Under the pieces are notes generated by a model that did not search any database, was not told where the DNA came from, and saw only the letters and a list, made by a program, of their open reading frames with translations. 64,000 bases of DNA. Origin: an uncultured Candidatus Binatia bacterium (GTDB lineage Bacteria > Desulfobacterota > Binatia > Bin18). The position numbers and the translations under genes were made by a program. The DNA lies in assembly GCA_958296235.1 (NCBI GenBank), contig OY282457.1, forward strand, positions 761,769 to 825,768, given 5' to 3'. Positions 1 through 6,212 of the stretch are shown here, piece by piece. Numbering within the stretch: position 1 is the stretch's first letter; each line of letters opens with the position of its first letter.

Positions 1-1
1 C

Positions 2-1597
2 ATCACCCAACACCTGGTGTTGGAAGGTGGCTGGGGTGGCTTGCGTTACGATGACCCGAACTTCATTGGCGATCCGAGCGACTATTTTGAGTCGCCGACC
101 TCACCAGGCGTGTTGACCACCAAGGGCGTACCCTGGGCACCCTATCGTGACTACGCCCGGATTCGCCATCCGTGGTCGTTGTTCCGGGTCGGACGCAACT
201 TGGGGAATATGGCCCCCGACAGTGGTTGTAATCCCGATGTCCCCTGTACGGACGACGCTGCCGGTCGGAACGGCAACTTCTTGTACCGGATTGGGGGCGG
301 TCGCCACACCCACCATATTCGCGGCACGAAGTGGAAAAACAGTATGGTCGGCGTGCGGATGATGGGGAAGGCATTCGACAATTTCGACTTCACCTTGAAT
401 TATATGTTCAAGCGCACAGACCCGGCCGCTGTGTTTGACCTGCCGTCCTTCTTTGGTAGGGACCACGACGACGGCCTCGGCAGATTGGACCAGTACGGCC
501 GGCGACTCGGCTCCTTCAGCAATACCCTGCTGGGTTCAGAGGGTGGATTTTATACATATAACCCGACCGACTCGGACGACACGTTGCACTTCCGCCGCGC
601 CCTGGACCGGTGTTTCAAAGAGAACAAAGCCACGTTTTTCAGTGGGGTCGATTCGTATGGCTACAGCCAGGACGGCAACCGGAACAACGACCGGACTTCG
701 ACGGCGTGCTTCGAGGTTGCCCACTGGATGCCGTGGACAAACGTGTTTGGCTTCACGGTCACCTATAACGACTTCGACTACACCGGTGCAGTATTCCGCC
801 TGGAGCAGAGCTGGTCGACTAATGAGCCGCGTAACTACGGTGGCTCGAATGTCGGCGGTCGGTCTCAAGCACACTTTGATGCGAAGTTGCAGGCCGCCCG
901 GGAGAACTATCTGGCCGGCCTGGATGACAACCCGGAATATGCCGCGGCGGTTGATCAATATGCTGCCGACAACGGGGTTGACCGTCGTGGCGCGGTATTC
1001 GGCGCAGAGGGCGTTGACCCGCTCATCACCGGCCCCCACCACGATACTGAGGGCAACCCCTGCGCACCGGGCGTGAACGTGTGCCCCGGCAAGAGGATCA
1101 ACGGCGATCGGATTAAGACTGGCACGTCTGTATGGCGGAGCATGATCGGCTTTGACCTGATTCAGTCCATTCAGTCCTTTCCGGGCATGGGCTGGACGCG
1201 TGGCCTGCCGGGCGGCATTGGCGACCAGGCAACCTTCTACACCTTCCAGGCCCTGACCACCTACCAGAACAACAACCGCACCGGGGGTGTCAACGCCTTC
1301 ACCAACGCGCCGCGAGACCGGCACCATCGGTTTAATCAGTTGTACACGTTTGGTCTGTCGGGCTTTTACTTCCGAGGCAAGCTGGAGCCGCTGTTTGCAT
1401 TCGCCTACTCCGTGAACGCCAAGCAGCCGCTGATTCTGGCCCAGACCTACTGGCATGGCTTGTTCTTCCGCAACCTTGACCTCTTTGCCGGCACGGTCAT
1501 GTATATGGGCAGTCGCAACGATGTCGATGGTACCTTGCTAAACCTGTGGGCCGATCGCGATCTGTTCTGGATTCGTCTCCAGTACTACCTGCTGTAA
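2..1597 (+). CDS. DUF1302-type outer-membrane protein, copy 1 (5' end outside window)
   Basis: This is the C-terminal 531 residues of a large outer-membrane protein; the frame is already open at the window edge. It aligns almost colinearly with the full-length paralogue at 2454-4712 from about residue 238 of that protein, so roughly 237 residues, including the signal peptide, lie upstream of the window. The sequence is rich in aromatic, Gly, Asp and Asn residues with alternating strand-like stretches, as expected of a beta-barrel. It ends in LQYYLL rather than the classical terminal Phe. Several blocks are nearly identical in DNA to the second copy, whereas loop-like stretches around residues 150-190 and 285-370 differ. 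The GTG at 17 is only an internal codon. Function (porin or hydrophobic-substrate uptake) is inferred from family resemblance. Confidence 0.75.
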   Translation: MTQHLVLEGGWGGLRYDDPNFIGDPSDYFESPTSPGVLTTKGVPWAPYRDYARIRHPWSLFRVGRNLGNMAPDSGCNPDVPCTDDAAGRNGNFLYRIGGGRHTHHIRGTKWKNSMVGVRMMGKAFDNFDFTLNYMFKRTDPAAVFDLPSFFGRDHDDGLGRLDQYGRRLGSFSNTLLGSEGGFYTYNPTDSDDTLHFRRALDRCFKENKATFFSGVDSYGYSQDGNRNNDRTSTACFEVAHWMPWTNVFGFTVTYNDFDYTGAVFRLEQSWSTNEPRNYGGSNVGGRSQAHFDAKLQAARENYLAGLDDNPEYAAAVDQYAADNGVDRRGAVFGAEGVDPLITGPHHDTEGNPCAPGVNVCPGKRINGDRIKTGTSVWRSMIGFDLIQSIQSFPGMGWTRGLPGGIGDQATFYTFQALTTYQNNNRTGGVNAFTNAPRDRHHRFNQLYTFGLSGFYFRGKLEPLFAFAYSVNAKQPLILAQTYWHGLFFRNLDLFAGTVMYMGSRNDVDGTLLNLWADRDLFWIRLQYYLL

Positions 1598-1641
1598 TAC
1601 CAACCGGAGAGGTGCAACGCCTCTCCTACAAACGCACTCTC

Positions 1642-1676
1642 AAAACGGGAGGTCTTTTTCAAGGGCCTCCCGTTTT
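1642..1676 (+). terminator. Rho-independent-like terminator after copy 1
   Basis: AAAACGGGAGG at 1642-1652 pairs perfectly with CCTCCCGTTTT at 1666-1676 (11 bp), and the 3' arm itself ends in four T. A second smaller hairpin, GGAGAGG (1606-1612) with CCTCTCC (1620-1626), lies between it and the stop codon. Together they should separate the outer-membrane gene from the small gene at 1739. Confidence 0.75.
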
Positions 1677-1703
1677 GCATTCAGCCCGTGTCTGGACAGT
1701 CGC

Positions 1704-1738
1704 TTGACATTTCGACCTTCCCGACATTGTATGGGCGC
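1704..1738 (+). promoter_or_regulatory. Sigma70-like promoter abutting the ATG (leaderless)
   Basis: TTGACA at 1704-1709, a 17-base spacer and TTGTAT at 1727-1732 are followed by exactly six bases (GGGCGC) and then ATG at 1739. The expected start of transcription is the A of the ATG. The same layout, with identical GGGCGC, precedes the paralogue at 5414. No Shine-Dalgarno sequence is present. Confidence 0.5.
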
Positions 1739-2245
1739 ATGAGGAGGGTTCTACTCACCTGTGTACTCTGGGCCGGGGCGCTGGCCGTTTTGCCTGCCCC
1801 TGGCTGGGCTCAAGACCGCTCGGTGAACGCAACCGACCGGGAAATTATTGAGCGCCTGGTTCGCATGGAAACCCGGCTGGAGAGGTTGGAAGACAGCATC
1901 CAGCAACTCCGGGAAGATATGAACCGCCAGAACCAGCAACTCCGGGAGGATATGAACCGCCAGAACCAGCAACTCCGGGAGGACGTGAACCACCAGTTGG
2001 ACCGTCACTTTCAACTCATCCTTGGCGTGTTGGGCGCCTTTACCTTCATGTTCTTGAGCGTCCTCGGGTTTGCCGTTTGGGATCGCCGGACTATGGTCAG
2101 GCCGTTTGCAGATAAAGTCAAAATTCTGGAAGATGACCTCTCAGCCAAAGGCCACCGCCTGGATGTCATTCTTGACGCGATTCGGTCCCTGGGGCAGCGT
2201 GACGAGAGAGTCGCCACCATTCTCAAACGCCTGCATCTCCTGTAG
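1739..2245 (+). CDS. Signal-peptide, hendecad coiled-coil, one-TM protein, copy 1
   Basis: I do not recognise a named family. The 168 residues show a cleavable signal peptide (1-25, MRR followed by a hydrophobic run ending AWAQ-like), then a heptad coiled coil (33-57). Next come 11-residue repeats of the form LREDMNRQNQQ (58-88), a hydrophobic helix (about 91-113, ending in WDRR) and a basic/acidic helical tail (119-168). The start at 1739 is chosen because it begins the signal peptide and is conserved in the paralogue at 5414; a GTG at 1688 would only prepend a non-conserved stretch. The layout suggests a periplasmic coiled-coil stalk anchored in the inner membrane. It lies 142 bases behind the outer-membrane gene, with a terminator and its own promoter between. 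A partner role for that barrel is inference. Confidence 0.7.
   Translation: MRRVLLTCVLWAGALAVLPAPGWAQDRSVNATDREIIERLVRMETRLERLEDSIQQLREDMNRQNQQLREDMNRQNQQLREDVNHQLDRHFQLILGVLGAFTFMFLSVLGFAVWDRRTMVRPFADKVKILEDDLSAKGHRLDVILDAIRSLGQRDERVATILKRLHLL
1904..2002 (+). repeat. 33-bp tandem repeat, 3 units
   Basis: Three 33-bp units at 1904-1936, 1937-1969 and 1970-2002, each starting CAACTCCGGGA, encode the 11-residue coiled-coil repeats of the 1739 gene. The third unit is diverged in its second half. Confidence 0.85.
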
Positions 2246-2284
2246 CGCGTTTCACCCCAAGCTGTCGCCATGCCGTTCCGCTCT

Positions 2285-2313
2285 CGTCATGCCGGACCTG
2301 ATCCGGCATCCAG
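2285..2313 (+). repeat. REP-like half element
   Basis: CGTCATGCCGGACCTGATC and following bases contain an inverted repeat, GCCGGA (2291-2296) with TCCGGC (2302-2307), and match the left arm of the complete element at 6047-6122. It lies at the same relative place, just after the coiled-coil gene, in both module copies. The rest of 2246-2358 shows no gene. Confidence 0.6.
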
Positions 2314-2358
2314 CCCTCTCCTTTTTTACGTTCGGATACATGGCTCATGGTTTTAATA

Positions 2359-2397
2359 TTCGCTTGATATTTTCGCTTGACGTTTCCGCTTGACATT
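2359..2397 (+). repeat. Triple 13-bp direct repeat carrying -35-like TTGAYR
   Basis: Three perfectly spaced 13-bp units: TTCGCTTGATATT (2359-2371), TTCGCTTGACGTT (2372-2384) and TCCGCTTGACATT (2385-2397). Each contains a -35-like hexamer. The last, TTGACA at 2390-2395, lies 15 bases ahead of TACTAT (2411-2416), a possible -10 for the gene at 2454. The same CGCTTGACATT word forms the -35 region upstream of 1739. It could be stacked -35 boxes or an activator-binding array. Confidence 0.55.
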
Positions 2398-2453
2398 CAG
2401 GCATTCAAAGTACTATCCATGGGGGATACATTCTTTTCAAAGGAGGGAAGGCT

Positions 2454-4712
2454 ATGGTCGAACGCAACAGGGGGCGAAGACGAAGAGCAGTCCTGAGAGG
2501 ATTCGTGACTGGGCTGGCCATCGTAGCGGGACTCGTATGGCTGACGAGCCCCGCGCAAGCGACGATCCGAGTGGGGAAGTCGGAGATTCAAGTCGTGTAC
2601 GAGATGCAGCACGCATTTCAGTTTGACGGCAGCCCCGGCGATAACTTCGAGTGGGTGCAGTGGCGCAACGAGATGCGCGTGGAGTACGAGTATCAAGACC
2701 TGGTAACGCCCGAGGGCGGGCTGTTCGATAAGAACATCAAAATACCGGGGATTCGTAGCGCCGACTTCTCCTTCATGTATCGGGGCCGCTACGACCCGGT
2801 CTACGCGGTACGCGACAAGTATGACGACATGTATCCCCACCGCATCAAGCAGTTCAAGTCCTTCTCCTTTCCCGAGAACGGGTTTCGAGAAATGAACCTG
2901 TACGTGGACTTCGGAGATGTGATGGGTCATGGGCTGTCGATGAAGCTGGGCAAACAGCAGATCGTGTGGGGAGAATCCGACCTGTTCCGCTCCATTGACA
3001 TTGCCAACCCGCTACGGCTGGACCAGAACCAGGCCGTGGGCGAAGCCTTTGAGGACTTTCGGACACCCATCTGGGCTATCAAGTTCCTGTATGACATCGG
3101 CAACGTCGGAACGTTTCTGTCCAATGTCGGTCTGGAGTTCTTCTACACGCCCCGCTGGCGACCCATCACCCAACACCTGGTGTTGGAAGGTGGCTGGGGC
3201 GGCTTGCGTTACGACGACCCGAGCTTCGTTGGCGATCCGAGTGATTATTTTGAGTCGCCGACCTCACCGGGCGTGTTGACCACCAAGGGTGTGCCCTGGG
3301 GGCCATACAAGGACTACTCCCGGATTCGCCATCCGTGGTCGTTGTTTCGGGTCGGGCGCAACCAAGCGAGGATGGCAGGTGATTCCGGGTGTAGTGGTAC
3401 AGGACCATGTACGGACGACTCCGCGGGCCGGAGTGGAAACTTCCTGTACCGGATTGGCGGCGGGTCGAAAACCCACCACATTCGGGGCACGAAGTGGGAC
3501 AACAGCATGGTCGGCGTGCGGATGATGGGAAAAATTTTCGATAACTTTGACTTCACCTTGAACTATATGTTCAAGCGCACCGATCCAGGCGGCGTGTTCC
3601 ATTTTGATACCTTCTTTGCCGAATCAGGGCTCGATGCGGATGGCAAACGGCTAGTGGGCTTGGACCCCCGCCCGCAATCGGCCGGATACGCGGGGGGTGT
3701 ACCCACGGAGGGCAGATTTGCGGGGAGATATGTCGCTCCCGGGGGGTTTACTCATGACCCGACCGACCCGAACAACATGCTCAACTTCCGCCGCGCCCTG
3801 GACCGGTGTTTCGAAGACAACATTGCGACGAACTTCACCAATGTCGATATGTACGGCTACAGTCAGGATGGCAACCCGAACAACGACCGGAGTGGGACCG
3901 CCTGTTTCGACGTGTCCCACTGGATGCCGTGGACGAACGTGTTTGGGTTCACCGTAACGTATAACGACTTTGACTACACCGGTGCGGTGTTCCGCCTGGA
4001 GCAAAGTTGGTCGACCAATGAGCCGCGCAACATAGCGCCGATCGCGAACGGCGGGAGAGACCAAAAGCACTACGACGCGCGCGTAGCCGCGGCGCGAGCT
4101 AAGGCCATGGCACAGGGCAAGACGGGCTCGCAGATTCCGACCCATCCCTTTGAAGACGGCGACGGCAATCCATGCGCCGAGGGATACGGCAGCTTCTGTC
4201 CCAGCCCACGCCACCGCGTTGCGCGAATTAAGACTGGCAGCTCGATCTGGCGGAGCATGATCGGCTTTGACCTGATTCAGTCCATTCAGTCCTTTCCGGG
4301 CATGGGCTGGGCGCGCACCTTGCCGGGCGGCATTGGCGACCAGACCACCTTCTACACCTTCCAGGCCCTGACCACCTACCAGAACGATAACCGCGCAACA
4401 GGCCTGAGCGCGTTCACCAACGCGCCGCGAGACCGGCACAGTCGGTTTAATCAGTTGTACACGTTTGGCATGTCGGGCTTTTATTTCCGGGGCAAGCTGG
4501 AGCCGCTGTTTGCGTTCGCCTACTCGGTGAACGCCAAGCAACCGTTGCTTCTGGCCCAGACCTACTGGCACGGCCTCTACTTCCGCAACCTCGACCTCTT
4601 TGCCGGTACGGTCATGTATATGGGCGGCACCAACGATGTCGATGCTACGGGGCTGCACCTGTGGGCGGAGCGCGACCTGTTCTGGATTCGTCTCCAGTAC
4701 TACCTGCTGTAG
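2454..4712 (+). CDS. DUF1302-type outer-membrane protein, copy 2 (full length)
   Basis: The 752-residue protein has an Arg-rich N-terminus and hydrophobic signal peptide (cleavage near residue 36, after AQA), then a beta-barrel-like remainder. The segment MKLGKQQIVWGESD at about 163-176, followed by IDIANPLRLD, resembles the conserved core of DUF1302 outer-membrane proteins, where GRQ-x-VxWGE is followed by an INP-like motif. Start ATG 2454 has a strong ribosome site, AAAGGAGGG at 2439-2447. It is a tandem paralogue of 2-1597: long blocks such as 4246-4310 match copy 1 almost base for base, while surface-loop-like stretches at about 380-425 and 518-570 differ in length and sequence. A terminator follows at once. 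The substrate is unknown; DUF1302 proteins often accompany hydrophobic-compound metabolism. Confidence 0.75.
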   Translation: MVERNRGRRRRAVLRGFVTGLAIVAGLVWLTSPAQATIRVGKSEIQVVYEMQHAFQFDGSPGDNFEWVQWRNEMRVEYEYQDLVTPEGGLFDKNIKIPGIRSADFSFMYRGRYDPVYAVRDKYDDMYPHRIKQFKSFSFPENGFREMNLYVDFGDVMGHGLSMKLGKQQIVWGESDLFRSIDIANPLRLDQNQAVGEAFEDFRTPIWAIKFLYDIGNVGTFLSNVGLEFFYTPRWRPITQHLVLEGGWGGLRYDDPSFVGDPSDYFESPTSPGVLTTKGVPWGPYKDYSRIRHPWSLFRVGRNQARMAGDSGCSGTGPCTDDSAGRSGNFLYRIGGGSKTHHIRGTKWDNSMVGVRMMGKIFDNFDFTLNYMFKRTDPGGVFHFDTFFAESGLDADGKRLVGLDPRPQSAGYAGGVPTEGRFAGRYVAPGGFTHDPTDPNNMLNFRRALDRCFEDNIATNFTNVDMYGYSQDGNPNNDRSGTACFDVSHWMPWTNVFGFTVTYNDFDYTGAVFRLEQSWSTNEPRNIAPIANGGRDQKHYDARVAAARAKAMAQGKTGSQIPTHPFEDGDGNPCAEGYGSFCPSPRHRVARIKTGSSIWRSMIGFDLIQSIQSFPGMGWARTLPGGIGDQTTFYTFQALTTYQNDNRATGLSAFTNAPRDRHSRFNQLYTFGMSGFYFRGKLEPLFAFAYSVNAKQPLLLAQTYWHGLYFRNLDLFAGTVMYMGGTNDVDATGLHLWAERDLFWIRLQYYLL

Positions 4713-4733
4713 ACTCACCAGCAACCACTAACC

Positions 4734-4759
4734 GGGGCGGGTATCACACCCGCCCCTTT
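4734..4759 (+). terminator. Terminator after outer-membrane protein copy 2
   Basis: GGGGCGGGT at 4734-4742 pairs with ACCCGCCCC at 4748-4756 (9 bp, 5-base loop), followed by TTT. It lies 21 bases after the stop codon at 4712. Confidence 0.75.
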
Positions 4760-4833
4760 CCTCCCTCCCCTGCAACATCCACACAGGACTTTCAGGATGA
4801 GAAGAATACTTCCCTGTATGGGAGTAAGAATCC

Positions 4834-5328
4834 ATGATGGACCCCGAAGCGCTCGCACTGGCAACCGCGGCCGTTGAAGCCTTGCAAACGATAGCCGCGA
4901 ACTCGACCCCGCGTCTGGACCTCGCTGGCCTGATCGTCGGCTTGGCCCAATGCGGTCTCATTGGGTACGGGTTGTGGATCATGCAGCGGGGCAATGCAGA
5001 CAGAGCCGAGCAGGCGAATTATTTGCGGCAACAGAGCGCGACCCTGGCCGACATCGGAATCGGCCTGCGCCAGCAAAACGAGACCCTGGCCGAGGTCGGA
5101 ATCGGCCTGCGGCAACAGAGCGCGACCCTGGCTGACATCGGAATCGGCCTGCGCCAACAAAACGAGACCCTGGCCGAGGTCGGAATCGGCCTGCGCCAGC
5201 AAAGTGCGACCCTGGCCGAGGTCGGGACCGCATTGCGCCAACAAGTGGAGGCATCAGACGATACCAGAACCGCATTGCGCCAGCAAAGTGCTGCCTTGGA
5301 AGAACTCCTGCGGCGCGACAAGGCGTAG
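4834..5328 (+). CDS. Membrane protein with seven 14-residue repeats
   Basis: No family recognised. The 164 residues comprise a short Ala-rich N-terminus, one hydrophobic segment (about 28-50, LAGLIVGLAQCGLIGYGLWI) and then, from residue 64, seven consecutive 14-residue repeats of the type LRQQSATLADIGIG / LRQQNETLAEVGIG. Fourteen residues equal two heptads, so a rod-like coiled coil is plausible. There is no cleavable signal peptide; the hydrophobic stretch would be an anchor. Start could be ATG 4834 or the adjacent ATG 4837; GGGAG at 4822-4826 is a plausible ribosome site. It sits between the two partners of module copy 2 and has no counterpart in copy 1. The gene ends 85 bases before 5414. 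Confidence 0.65.
   Translation: MMDPEALALATAAVEALQTIAANSTPRLDLAGLIVGLAQCGLIGYGLWIMQRGNADRAEQANYLRQQSATLADIGIGLRQQNETLAEVGIGLRQQSATLADIGIGLRQQNETLAEVGIGLRQQSATLAEVGTALRQQVEASDDTRTALRQQSAALEELLRRDKA
5023..5316 (+). repeat. 42-bp tandem repeat, 7 units (84-bp higher order)
   Basis: Units start at 5023, 5065, 5107, 5149, 5191, 5233 and 5275, in frame with the 4834 gene. Units 1/3 and 2/4 are the closest matches (alternating SATLADI and NETLAEV versions), showing that an 84-bp dimer was duplicated. The last two units are degenerate. Copy number is likely to vary between strains. Confidence 0.85.
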
Positions 5329-5378
5329 ACCCTCCGCTTTCTCAGAAAAATACGTTCCTTCGCAACAATCAGGAATCA

Positions 5379-5413
5379 TTGACTTTTTCTCCTTAGCGGC
5401 ATTATATGGGCGC
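5379..5413 (+). promoter_or_regulatory. Sigma70-like promoter abutting the ATG (leaderless)
   Basis: TTGACT at 5379-5384, 17-base spacer, TTATAT at 5402-5407, six bases GGGCGC, then ATG at 5414. Same geometry as 1704-1738, with transcription predicted to begin on the start codon. No Shine-Dalgarno sequence. Confidence 0.55.
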
Positions 5414-6007
5414 ATGAGAAGGTTGCTGCTTACCTGTCTGCTCTGGACCGGAGCACTGGTCTTCCTGCCCGCTCCCGTCGGGGCCGCAGACAGCCCGGTG
5501 GCATCAGCCGACCGAGAGATTATCGAGCGCCTGACCCGCGTAGAAACTCGCCTGGACGGGCTGGAAGAGAGCATCAAGCAACTCCGCGCAGACATGACTC
5601 TTCAGAACCAGCAACTCCGCGCAGACATGACTCTTCAGAACCAGCAACTCCGCGCAGACATGACTCTTCAGAACCAGCAACTCCGCGAGGATATGCAGCT
5701 TCAAAACCAGCATCTCCGCGAGGATATGCAGCAACTCCGCGAGGACCTGAACAGTCAGTTGGATCGTCACTTTCAACTCATCCTCGGCGTATTAGGCGCC
5801 TTTACCCTCATGTTCGTGAGCATCCTCGGGTTTGCCATCTGGGACCGCCGTACTATGGTCAGACCGTTTGCAGACAAGGTGAAAAGCCTGGAAGATGACC
5901 TTTCAACCAAAGGTCGCAGCCTGGATGTCATCCTTGACGCTCTGCGGTCTCTGGGGCAGCGCGACGAGCGAGTCGCCGCCATTCTCAAACGCCTGAATCT
6001 GCTCTAG
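5414..6007 (+). CDS. Signal-peptide, hendecad coiled-coil, one-TM protein, copy 2
   Basis: Paralogue of 1739-2245, 197 residues. Order: signal peptide (1-24, MRRLLLTCLLW, ending VGAA), heptad helix (33-55), a longer run of 11-residue repeats (56-106, LRADMTLQNQQ three times, then LREDM versions), transmembrane helix (about 120-142, LILGVLGAF ending IWDRR), and a conserved cytoplasmic-like tail (148-197). The flanking domains are conserved with copy 1. The rod differs: copy 1 has three units, this one about five and a half, so length of the stalk is the main change. The frame stays open upstream to 4961 only because the neighbouring repeat gene lacks stops in that frame; the signal peptide fixes the start at 5414. 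Confidence 0.72.
   Translation: MRRLLLTCLLWTGALVFLPAPVGAADSPVASADREIIERLTRVETRLDGLEESIKQLRADMTLQNQQLRADMTLQNQQLRADMTLQNQQLREDMQLQNQHLREDMQQLREDLNSQLDRHFQLILGVLGAFTLMFVSILGFAIWDRRTMVRPFADKVKSLEDDLSTKGRSLDVILDALRSLGQRDERVAAILKRLNLL
5579..5710 (+). repeat. 33-bp tandem repeat, 4 full units
   Basis: Units at 5579-5611, 5612-5644 and 5645-5677 are identical (CAACTCCGCGCAGACATGAC and onward); 5678-5710 is diverged, followed by a 21-bp partial unit at 5711-5731. Identity of three units indicates recent expansion inside the coiled coil. Confidence 0.85.
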
Positions 6008-6046
6008 CACGTTTCGCGTCAAGCCGTCGCCCTGCCATTCCACTCT

Positions 6047-6122
6047 CGTCATACCAAACGTGATCCGGTATCCAGCGGACTGGAAGCTACGAGTCTGGAT
6101 TTCGGCTTTCGCCGGAATGACG
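6047..6122 (+). repeat. Palindromic REP/MITE-like element
   Basis: A left arm beginning CGTCATACC and running through GATCCGGTATCCAG (6047-6075) is repeated in inverted, imperfect form as CTGGATTTCGG through GGAATGACG (6095-6122), with a ~19-bp centre. The outer hexamers CGTCAT and ATGACG are perfect inverts. This is the style of dispersed palindromic repeat found between genes in many Gram-negative genomes. Nothing else is visible in 6008-6212 apart from the ribosome site of the next gene. Confidence 0.65.
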
Positions 6123-6212
6123 GCGGGGACCTCCCTTTTTTCTTTGTGTGAAATATGGGAAGATGCCGCCTGCTTGAGCAGGATCAGGACGAATCAAAGG
6201 AGGAGCATAGAT

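Larger units (their letters stand above)
1..6007 (+). repeat. Segmental direct duplication of a two-gene module
   Basis: The order outer-membrane gene, terminator, leaderless coiled-coil gene, REP-like element occurs twice: 2-2313 and 2454-6122. The second copy additionally contains the repeat-protein gene 4834-5328 between the two partners. The unit is about 3.5 kb, allowing for the 5' end lost outside the window. Confidence 0.8.

Noticed and set aside
536..1456. 306-codon minus-strand frame opposite the outer-membrane gene, with a similar one at 3651-4724
   Set aside because: The resemblance between the two simply mirrors the duplicated plus-strand genes; composition is atypical and there is no start signal.
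5023..5316. Regular repeats considered as a CRISPR array
   Set aside because: The units are contiguous without spacers, in frame, and encode a protein repeat.
4961..5413. N-terminal extension of the coiled-coil gene at 5414
   Set aside because: The added residues are an off-frame reading of the neighbour's repeats; the signal peptide and conserved promoter place the start at 5414.
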